Of a stretch of 9,365 nucleotides of DNA, positions 1 to 5,738 are shown piece by piece. Source of the stretch: Deltaproteobacteria bacterium (GTDB lineage Bacteria; Desulfobacterota_C; Deferrisomatia; Deferrisomatales; JACRMM01). The position numbers were made by a program, and so were the translations under genes. The stretch spans positions 1 to 9,365 of the forward strand of contig JACRCS010000901.1 in assembly GCA_016218905.1 (NCBI GenBank), given 5' to 3'. Every line of letters starts with the position of its first letter. Position 1 is the first letter of the stretch. The notes beneath the pieces are model-generated. The model saw only the letters and a program-made list of their open reading frames with translations, searched no databases and was not told where the DNA came from.

Positions 1-285
1 GAACGCTGCCCGGGCTGCCTCCAAGCGGTTCCGGAATCCATGGTCCTGCGGCGAGCACAAGGCGCAGTGACAGCCCTCCTTCGTCGGCCAGCGGGGGATA
101 CTTTCGGGCCAGTCGGCCTCGGTTCCGTCTCGGAGGATGCGGATGATCCCAGCCCTGTGCTCCCGGGCCAGCTCCACCAGCACGGCGGGCAACGGGGCAG
201 CGGCGCGGAGGCGCGGTTCACCGTTCACCAGGACCACTTCGCCGCCGGCAGCTTCGATGCGTGAGAGCACGTCATTCGCGGTCAT
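1..285 (-). CDS. TubC N-terminal-domain-like small protein, partial (runs off the left edge)
   Basis: The 95 codons visible from ATG at 285 have no stop. The start overlaps the primase stop as ATGA, with GGGAGG eight bases upstream inside the primase 3' end, so translation is probably coupled. Residues 1-50 open with MTANDVLSRIEAAGGEVVL and continue through short basic and hydrophobic segments to a helix ending RIIRILRD-like. This is the pattern of the TubC_N docking-like domain (short helix, beta hairpin with conserved Gly, then a helix ending in an I-x-x-L-R-like tail). This fold is common in small proteins next to Prim-Pol genes of integrative elements, where its role is unknown. Residues about 70-77 contain a closely spaced Cys-His-Cys-x-x-Cys cluster, a possible metal site. 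The domain call rests on pattern recognition only. Confidence 0.7.
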   Translation of the reverse strand, partial: MTANDVLSRIEAAGGEVVLVNGEPRLRAAAPLPAVLVELAREHRAGIIRILRDGTEADWPESIPRWPTKEGCHCALCSPQDHGFRNRLEAARAAF

Positions 286-2888
286 AGTGGGGCCTCCCAC
301 GAAGAGCCGGCTTTGCAGGCTTTGCCGGGTTTGTCTATAGCCACTTCACGTATCAGGGGGGTTACCTCATTCACATGTTGGCCTTGGGGAAACCCGGCAA
401 ACCCGGCATAACCGGCAACGCGCCAGAGGGTCGCCCCCCTTCGGTCCTGCCCGGCCTGCTCCAGACGCAGCCCTCCTATGAAACGTTCCTTCCTGTAAAG
501 AAGCATCCTGCCTAGGGTTTTCGCCGTCAGTTCGCCCCGGGCCGGTTTGTATTCCGCGAGGGCCTCCGCGAGTTCCCGGTCTTGGTCGCGTACCGTCACG
601 AGCCCGCGCGCCAGCGCCGCCGTCGCCTCCTGGTACACCTCGAGGAGTTCTCGCACGAGGACGGGCTCGTCCCCGAAGCGGTCTGTCCATGCGAGGAGGA
701 GCCGGCCAAGGGCCTCCTGGTCGGGGTCGGCGGCCTGTGCGAGCGTCACCGCGTCCATCGGGTCGACGTACTCGCCCGGAGCCACCTCGCGACCGACCCA
801 CGCCACGGGTTGGCGCACGAGGTCGTCCCATCGCTCGAAGCTCGCCATCCTGCCGGCCGCCCGCGGGCTTCCGGCGGCCCGATGCCCCAGGACCACGGTA
901 AGAGCCGCGGCGACGAGCTCCTGACGGTGCTCGAGCACGTAGGCCAGGGGGTCAACGGCGAACTCACGCCGGTAAGGGTCCGCCATCCGCGGATCGATGC
1001 GCGAGACGAGAACACGCCTCGGGAGATCGCCAGCCAACGAGAGGTTGTTGCCAGTCAAGAGCAGGAGCGCGCAGTTCGGGAGGGTCGGCGCTTCCGAGCG
1101 GCCAAGGACTCGGTCGGTAAACGTCCCCGAGGTGAGCGCGGCGGCCAGCGCTGCCGAATCGAACGTTCCGATGAGGTTATCCCATAAGATCACGCGGGCG
1201 CCCGTCCGCAGCGCCGCGAGCAATCGTTTCCGCACTTCGTCGTCGTCGCCCGAAGTCGCCGGCCATACGGTGGGGTCATCGCCAGTCGCCAGGGCGCCGA
1301 CGCACCGGGCCAGGAGTGTCTTGCCGCTGGCTTGGCTAGGAGCGTCGTAGCCGACGGCCGGGCAGGCGGATACTGCGGGCCGCACTACCGCCGAGAGCAG
1401 CGCTGCCAGGTGCACGGCTCGATCCACCGGGGCGCAAAACGGAAACTTCTCGAATGGGCGCCAGAGCGCCGCCAGCGCTTCCCGCGCCTCCGCAACGGTG
1501 GGCTCCGCCGGGATCGCCGCCGGGGCGCCCTTGGGCACCATGAGGAGCCCGGTGTCGGGGTCATACCCTGGCGCAGCCAAGATCGTTCCGTCCGGCCGCA
1601 ACGTCGGAGCCGAGACCACAGCTCGGAGCGACTTGAGCTCCCGCGCCGGCCCGAGTGCCAGGATGGCGCGGCAAACCGACGCCGGGGGATCCATCAGAAC
1701 CGCTGCGGTGCCGCCTTTCGGGAGCGGATGGGCGCGCCAGCATTGCACGAGCCCGCCGATGTAATGCCGCAGCGCGTGCTCGTTCAGAGGGTGGACCGAT
1801 CCATCCACCGCGGACACCACCTCATCGCCGAAGTCATACAGGTTCGGCGCGCGCCTCAAGTGGGCGAGCACCTCCTCCACCGCATCGACCTCACGGCCTC
1901 GGACGAGTTCCACTCGGGGCACGTCCGCGTCGGTCGCCGGCTTCGCCTCCGGGGGCGGGGTCCAGCCGTGTTCTTTAGCCAGGCCGAAGAGGGAAGAGAG
2001 CGTCACTCCGTCCCCGCGGAAGCTCTCCCAGGTCTTTCGCTGGTCGCGGGGGTCGTACTTCTCCGACGCCTGCGACCACTCCGCCCAGAGCCCTAAGGCC
2101 TGATCTCCTGCTCCGGTCGAGTGCAGGGCCATGCCGACGCGGAGCCATACGTCGCGGTCATCCGCGGGAATACACGCAAGGGCAGAGCGGATCTCCTTCA
2201 CCTTCGGCGGGGGCAACGCGGACGGGTTGGGTTGGGTAGCTTCCGGGGGCCGCTCCGCTCTGTTTCGGCCGCGCAACAGTTCGAGCTGCCACTCGGGCGC
2301 CTCGGCCGGGGGTCCGTCATCCCAATGATGGACCCACTCGTACCTCCGACCCGAGGCATGGACGGACGGGGGCGCGACGATGTAACCCCCGTCCCCCCGG
2401 ACGTCGATACCCGGTCGGACGCCGGTACGGCTTCGGATCCCCCCCGGATGACGGAAGATCAGGTGTAGCCCACCGCCGCCGGTCCGGGCGCAGGCCGTGT
2501 GGGGAATGGGACCATTCTGCTCCTGGAGTCGCTGGAGCTCGGCCACGCCGTCGGCCCCGGGTTTACGGTCCAAGTCCACCACCAGCCAGCCGGACGGATC
2601 GCCGGTCGGGATCCCGATGTTGGCGTCTGGCCAGCGTTGCCACCACGCGCGGATCTGCTCGGGGTCCGTGCTCGCGTCGAGGAAGCCCCGGCCCGTCAGG
2701 GGCTCCTTACCATTCGGCCGGCACGGGAACACAGGGATACCGGCGCCGGCGTAGGCCAGGGCCTCCGCGAGGAGGTCCCCCGTTGCGGGCGCCGCGGTGG
2801 AGATGTAGGATTCGGCTACGTGGTCTTGAGCGGCTACAGAGGCCCGGGCGCGCCACACGCTCGGGTCTCGCCGCGTCTGGGGGCCCAT
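282..2888 (-). CDS. Primase-polymerase (Prim-Pol) fused to a superfamily 3/AAA-like helicase domain
   Basis: An 868-residue replication protein, probably priming and unwinding the element's own DNA. Residues about 36-200 are an archaeo-eukaryotic-type Prim-Pol domain. It has the metal motif VVDLDRK (D105, D107), the GGGGLHLIF motif with H142, and GIDVRGDGGYIVAPPS with D162. Residues about 230-304 match the primase C-terminal (PriCT) linker type. A P-loop ATPase follows with SGKT at 521-524. Its first Gly is replaced (PSQASGKT), as in related element proteins. The Walker B-like VILWDN ends at 570-571, a TGNN sensor lies at 612-615, and an Arg pair is at 624-625. The chosen ATG has GAGGGG just upstream, overlapping the stop of the HTH gene. 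A GTG at 2966 would add 26 proline- and basic-rich residues and a 71-base overlap, so it is less likely. The last 50 codons hold a period-9 repeat. Confidence 0.93.
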   Translation of the reverse strand: MGPQTRRDPSVWRARASVAAQDHVAESYISTAAPATGDLLAEALAYAGAGIPVFPCRPNGKEPLTGRGFLDASTDPEQIRAWWQRWPDANIGIPTGDPSGWLVVDLDRKPGADGVAELQRLQEQNGPIPHTACARTGGGGLHLIFRHPGGIRSRTGVRPGIDVRGDGGYIVAPPSVHASGRRYEWVHHWDDGPPAEAPEWQLELLRGRNRAERPPEATQPNPSALPPPKVKEIRSALACIPADDRDVWLRVGMALHSTGAGDQALGLWAEWSQASEKYDPRDQRKTWESFRGDGVTLSSLFGLAKEHGWTPPPEAKPATDADVPRVELVRGREVDAVEEVLAHLRRAPNLYDFGDEVVSAVDGSVHPLNEHALRHYIGGLVQCWRAHPLPKGGTAAVLMDPPASVCRAILALGPARELKSLRAVVSAPTLRPDGTILAAPGYDPDTGLLMVPKGAPAAIPAEPTVAEAREALAALWRPFEKFPFCAPVDRAVHLAALLSAVVRPAVSACPAVGYDAPSQASGKTLLARCVGALATGDDPTVWPATSGDDDEVRKRLLAALRTGARVILWDNLIGTFDSAALAAALTSGTFTDRVLGRSEAPTLPNCALLLLTGNNLSLAGDLPRRVLVSRIDPRMADPYRREFAVDPLAYVLEHRQELVAAALTVVLGHRAAGSPRAAGRMASFERWDDLVRQPVAWVGREVAPGEYVDPMDAVTLAQAADPDQEALGRLLLAWTDRFGDEPVLVRELLEVYQEATAALARGLVTVRDQDRELAEALAEYKPARGELTAKTLGRMLLYRKERFIGGLRLEQAGQDRRGATLWRVAGYAGFAGFPQGQHVNEVTPLIREVAIDKPGKACKAGSSWEAPL
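390..416. repeat. Three tandem 9-bp iteron-like repeats with an inverted partner at 321-332
   Basis: AAACCCGGC occurs at 390-398 and again at 399-407, followed by the variant ATAACCGGC at 408-416. The 12-mer AAACCCGGCAAA (390-401) has a perfect inverted copy, TTTGCCGGGTTT, at 321-332. The repeats lie inside the 3' end of the primase gene, where they encode AG-Y/F repeats. The 57 bases between the arms are less G+C-rich than the flanks. They could be a replication origin, an mRNA hairpin, or just a coding repeat. Confidence 0.5.
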
Positions 2889-2895
2889 CTGCCCC

Positions 2896-3183
2896 TCAGA
2901 CCCCCTGCCGGGTTTCGGGGCCGGGGTCAGAGGTGGACGACCGGAAGCGAGCTTCGACCCAGGCACGAACGTCGGCGGGAACGTACCGGACGACAGATCC
3001 CGAGAGCCTGACCCAACGCGGGCCGTAGCCCCGCGATCTCCAGGCCTGGAGCCCGCGCTTACTCTTCAGCCCGAGAAAGACGCGGGTCTGGTCCTCAGTC
3101 CAGAGAGGCTCGAATGGAGACCCGGCAGGCTGGATGGGGGGGCGGTCGGGATGGACTCCGGCGACAACGGCATGTCTGTTCAT
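2896..3183 (-). CDS. Small AlpA/MerR-type winged helix-turn-helix protein (regulator or excisionase)
   Basis: This 95-residue protein has a disordered, proline-rich N-terminus (1-25). Residues 27-78 hold the conserved block: LWTEDQTRVFLGLKSKRGL, then AWRSRGYGPRWVRLSGSVVRY and VPADVRAWVEAR. This is the excisionase/AlpA-like winged HTH layout: a first helix choosing the site, the G-P-x-W/F-x-R-x-G wing, then the Y-x-x-x-D-V-x-x-W last helix. Known roles of the family in integrative elements are activating int or excision and controlling the replication genes. The ATG has GGAGG nine bases upstream. The TGA stop overlaps the primase ribosome-binding site (TGAGGGG), so the two genes are probably one operon. 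Inverted repeats in its leader may be its operator. A role as excisionase versus transcription factor cannot be told from sequence. Confidence 0.85.
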   Translation of the reverse strand: MNRHAVVAGVHPDRPPIQPAGSPFEPLWTEDQTRVFLGLKSKRGLQAWRSRGYGPRWVRLSGSVVRYVPADVRAWVEARFRSSTSDPGPETRQGV

Positions 3184-3185
3184 CT

Positions 3186-3252
3186 GGAAGCGCCTCCGAG
3201 GAGTGTCTTATCAGCGCTTCCGATCCTAAGGCGGGGTTTTCGGGTCCTTAGG
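3186..3252. promoter_or_regulatory. Leader of the HTH gene with two inverted repeats (candidate operator)
   Basis: GGAAGCGC (3186-3193) and GCGCTTCC (3214-3221) form 8-bp arms 20 bases apart, just upstream of the HTH start and enclosing its Shine-Dalgarno. On the minus strand TGATAAGAC lies between the arms and resembles an extended -10, but no good -35 is visible. A second pair, CCTAAGG (3225-3231) and CCTTAGG (3246-3252), lies immediately downstream of the preceding gene's stop. It could be a second operator or a weak terminator without a U-tract. GCGCTTCC also occurs in nearby coding DNA, so the motif alone is not specific. Confidence 0.4.
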
Positions 3253-3254
3253 TC

Positions 3255-4202
3255 CTATCCGCCCATTTCCTCCTTGCGCTTCCGAATGTAAGCCTGAACG
3301 TGATCGGTGAATGTCCCCTTCGTCACTGCCGGTTTGCCCGTGAACGGCGTCACGCGTCTCTCGCCGCCTTCCTTACGCCACGCTTCCCATCGGATCTCCT
3401 CCACAAACTCGATCCTTCCCTTTTGAGACTTCGGCTCCTTTGCGCCCATGGGATTGAGCCAGGCTCTCCATGTTGCCCCCTCGAGCGCTGAGCAGACGAA
3501 AGGAAAAGCCTGGAGTTGAATCCTGTGCCGAGTCCACAGGGCGAGCCAATATTTCGGTGCCTTGGGACGTCTTAGCCTCGCTATTTCAGCGCTACCAGCC
3601 AGAGCCACAACCAGTGATTCAGTAAGCACGGTCTGTATCTTCGTACTGTTTTCGCCTCCTGTCACTGTGCCAGCGCCGGCTTTTTGATGTTCACGAGACC
3701 TACTGAAGATCGACTGCTTGTAATAAAAGTCAAGTCTCGCCTTCTTATCTCTCAGACGGTCGAGGGCACCTCCGTGCCCAAAGATACTCTCATCGTCACG
3801 CGTACTGAGTGAACGTTTCGCAGCCCCAATGAAGTCCGCTTCTTCACAAATTAAACTATCCAGGAGACGCAAGATCTCCCTGAAGTCCTCTTCGGCCGCG
3901 CTCGCTATCGCTTCCAACTCAGTCCGCTGTGTATCATTTAACCCTTCCAACATCTTCAAAGATGTTTCGTCAGCAGGAGCGTCATGCAAGTCACGGATAC
4001 GCACCAGTAGCGCCTCTGATTCACGCCGGGCAACATCTACCGAAGTGATGAGGAAGAGTATTCGTTGAACGGGCGCATCAAAGTCAGAGCCGGGGGGGAT
4101 GAGGCAGAAACTTTCAAACAATTCCTGGCAGAACGGCCACTCAGCGCCGAGTGGTCTTTTCATTCTCTCCAGCAGTTTGTCTATGAAGTGCTTGTCCAGC
4201 AA
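3255..4202 (-). CDS. Unknown protein of about 315 residues in a low-GC patch (possible cargo gene)
   Basis: I do not recognise a family. Lines sampled from this gene are about 50-52% G+C against about 70% in the primase, which points to a separate origin. The protein looks soluble. The N-terminal two-thirds is rich in Leu, Glu and Arg and probably helical. The C-terminal third has many aromatic residues (APKYWLALWTRHRI, ATWRAW, IRWEAW) and ends in a basic tail, AYIRKRKEEMGG. No signal peptide, membrane segment or obvious catalytic motif is seen. I chose the TTG at 4202 because GGAGGT lies about eight bases upstream. The GTG at 4211 sits on that Shine-Dalgarno, and an ATG at 4163 has only GGAGAGA beside it. 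The frame is open well upstream through 4330, so the N-terminus is uncertain. Confidence 0.7.
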   Translation of the reverse strand: MLDKHFIDKLLERMKRPLGAEWPFCQELFESFCLIPPGSDFDAPVQRILFLITSVDVARRESEALLVRIRDLHDAPADETSLKMLEGLNDTQRTELEAIASAAEEDFREILRLLDSLICEEADFIGAAKRSLSTRDDESIFGHGGALDRLRDKKARLDFYYKQSIFSRSREHQKAGAGTVTGGENSTKIQTVLTESLVVALAGSAEIARLRRPKAPKYWLALWTRHRIQLQAFPFVCSALEGATWRAWLNPMGAKEPKSQKGRIEFVEEIRWEAWRKEGGERRVTPFTGKPAVTKGTFTDHVQAYIRKRKEEMGG

Positions 4203-4329
4203 CCGCTGCACCTCCGCTCGGGCGCTCCGCAGGAGAGGACACCCCGCCAGCCCGGTGCGGGTCCGGGTCTTCGGCCGGCCAAGCCTAGACGGGGTGATCG
4301 TTCGCGCTGGGGCCTTTCCGTTGACTCTA

Positions 4330-4788
4330 CTACTGCGCCGGTACGGTAGGACCTTTTCCGCTGAGCAGTTGGGAAAAGGTGTGCTCCATCCCCGAGAGGC
4401 TCATCAGAGCGCCTTCGAGAGCTTCTCCGCGTATGGCCGCATACCCGCTGTCGCCCCGCCTCGCGTTTTCCAGAACCTCCTGGAGCAGGGCAACGCTCCC
4501 CTTCCACTCGATCATGGTGTCCTCCGGCACCTGGACGGTGTACGCCTCCTGGGACTTTCCTTCCTCCTTCAATATGGCTTCGATGATGGCTCCGCTCTTG
4601 TCTTCGGCGGGACTACCGCGGAAGAGGGACTCCGCGTGCGCGATGACGTAATACAACCCATTCTGCGCGTCCGGAGACAAGTCGTCGAACGCATGTGCCG
4701 CCGAGACGTCGCTCAAGAAGCTCAGGATCGAGAGACCCACGTTCTGCCCGTCATTCCCCAGGTTGGTTGACCTTCTGGAACTCCTCAT
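4330..4788 (-). CDS. Unknown helical protein, 152 residues
   Basis: The family is not recognised. The ATG has a strong GGGAGG eight bases upstream, so the gene is convincingly translated. The protein is acidic and mostly helical by eye. Residues about 36-60 contain DDLSPDAQNGLYYVIAHAES. A second helical block, residues about 97-145, runs SVALLQEVLENARRGDSGYA to SLSGMEHTFSQLL. There is no signal peptide, membrane segment or catalytic motif. It lies between the ParB-like gene and the low-GC gene. It is separated from the former by a heavily structured 122-base intergenic region and from the latter by about 120 bases, so it may be transcribed or controlled separately. Its leader can fold CTCCC onto the ribosome-binding site. 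It could be a small regulator or a cargo component. Confidence 0.72.
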   Translation of the reverse strand: MRSSRRSTNLGNDGQNVGLSILSFLSDVSAAHAFDDLSPDAQNGLYYVIAHAESLFRGSPAEDKSGAIIEAILKEEGKSQEAYTVQVPEDTMIEWKGSVALLQEVLENARRGDSGYAAIRGEALEGALMSLSGMEHTFSQLLSGKGPTVPAQ

Positions 4789-4797
4789 GGCCTCTTC

Positions 4798-4911
4798 CTC
4801 CCGGGAGTGCTACGCTCCCGCGTCGCCGTCCGCGCCCCAGCCAGGGCCGGGCGGCTGGTGCCCCCGGTGGGCGATCCGCCGGGGGTGCCTCTAACCGGGT
4901 CTCGCCCCGGT
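4798..4911. repeat. Intergenic region with four consecutive GC-rich inverted repeats
   Basis: Four hairpins lie between the ParB-like stop and the start of the 4788 gene. They are ACCGGG/CCCGGT (4894-4899, 4906-4911), CCCCCGG/CCGGGGG (4861-4867, 4879-4885), CCAGCC/GGCTGG (4837-4842, 4853-4858) and GGGAG/CTCCC (4803-4807, 4815-4819). A 10-bp palindrome CTCCCGGGAG (4798-4807) covers the downstream Shine-Dalgarno. The first hairpin abuts the upstream stop codon. None has a U-tract. It could act as a terminator cluster, an attenuator or a structured RNA. Confidence 0.55.
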
Positions 4912-5709
4912 CTAGATCGCTGTCGGGAACTCCTCCGGACTCTCGCCCTTCCGGCGCCATCGCAGGTATCTGAGCGGACCTCCTCGTCTCCACGCGTTCC
5001 ACGCCTTGAAGACCAAAGCGGCGAGGTCGATAGCCTGGAGTCTCGAACGGCTCGCACGATTCGCAAGAAGCCGGTTTCGGAGCAGAAGAAGCGGGCTGTC
5101 CTTGTCCAGGTCGGCACCCTCGATGAGCCCCCCGAAGAACTCATCAGCCGCCTTCCGGTCAAGGCGTGCGAAGACGAAGTGCGCGAAGGTCCCCACCGCA
5201 GGGCTGAGCAGCCGGAAGGCCTTCTGGCCGACGGCTGCGGACTCGTCGATGCTTCGGGCTTCCGCGTACAGCTGCACCAGGTCCACGTTGCTAGGCTTGG
5301 ACCTTGGATCGCTGTACTTGTCCACGGAGCCCGTGTCGTAGTGGAAGAGCAGCCGCAGGGCGGCGCCCACGGTTGCGGAGTCCCGCACACCCTCCATCGA
5401 GAGGACGTCGCCGGGGCTTCGGCGCCGGCCCGTGTCGATCACGTCCCGCGCGACCTCCGGAACTCCGCGGACGACCATCATTTCCGCACTGGTGTCCGCC
5501 TCAACGATCGCGCGGAGACGGTGCTGCCCATCCAAGAGGTTTCCGCTCTCGTCGAACTGGATGGCTTGGCCGTGCGGTACCCACTGACCCGCGCGGAGCG
5601 CGTCGGCATACCGTCGTACCAGGGCCGGGCTCAGGTGGCGGTTCCGCGTGTTCTTCGTCAGCCACTGACGGGCTAGCTGGGGCGTGACCTGGACGGCTTC
5701 TGCTCTCAT
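4912..5709 (-). CDS. ParB/sulfiredoxin-fold protein with DGQHR motif
   Basis: This 265-residue protein has the conserved block HGQAIQFDESGNLLDGQHRL at residues 46-65, extended by RAI. This is the ParB N-terminal-domain signature as found in phage and integrative-element proteins. It is followed by VARDVIDTGRRRSPGDVLS (86-104), a second hallmark of this subgroup. The family includes ParB-like NTPases/nucleases and DNA-binding proteins, but the job of the phage-type members is not established. The C-terminal half is helical and ends in a basic segment (WRRGGPLRYLRWRRKGE) that could touch DNA. I chose ATG 5709 because GGGAGGAG lies nine bases upstream. A GTG at 5742 would overlap the integrase stop as GTGA but has a poorer ribosome-binding site. 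It lies 29 bases after int, so probably co-transcribed with it. Confidence 0.82.
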   Translation of the reverse strand: MRAEAVQVTPQLARQWLTKNTRNRHLSPALVRRYADALRAGQWVPHGQAIQFDESGNLLDGQHRLRAIVEADTSAEMMVVRGVPEVARDVIDTGRRRSPGDVLSMEGVRDSATVGAALRLLFHYDTGSVDKYSDPRSKPSNVDLVQLYAEARSIDESAAVGQKAFRLLSPAVGTFAHFVFARLDRKAADEFFGGLIEGADLDKDSPLLLLRNRLLANRASRSRLQAIDLAALVFKAWNAWRRGGPLRYLRWRRKGESPEEFPTAI

Positions 5710-5738
5710 CGCTCGCTTCTCCTCCCAACGGAGGGAGT

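Noticed and set aside
1332..2096. Plus-strand 254-residue frame opposite the primase
   Set aside because: It is arginine-rich with no family pattern and lies fully antisense to a well-supported Prim-Pol/helicase; a high-GC shadow.
2889..2966. GTG start of the primase at 2966
   Set aside because: It would overlap the HTH gene by 71 bases and add a low-complexity tail; ATG 2888 has a better ribosome-binding site.
4807..5676. Plus-strand 289-residue frame opposite the ParB-like gene
   Set aside because: Antisense to a gene with clear DGQHR motif and ribosome-binding site; no recognisable domain.
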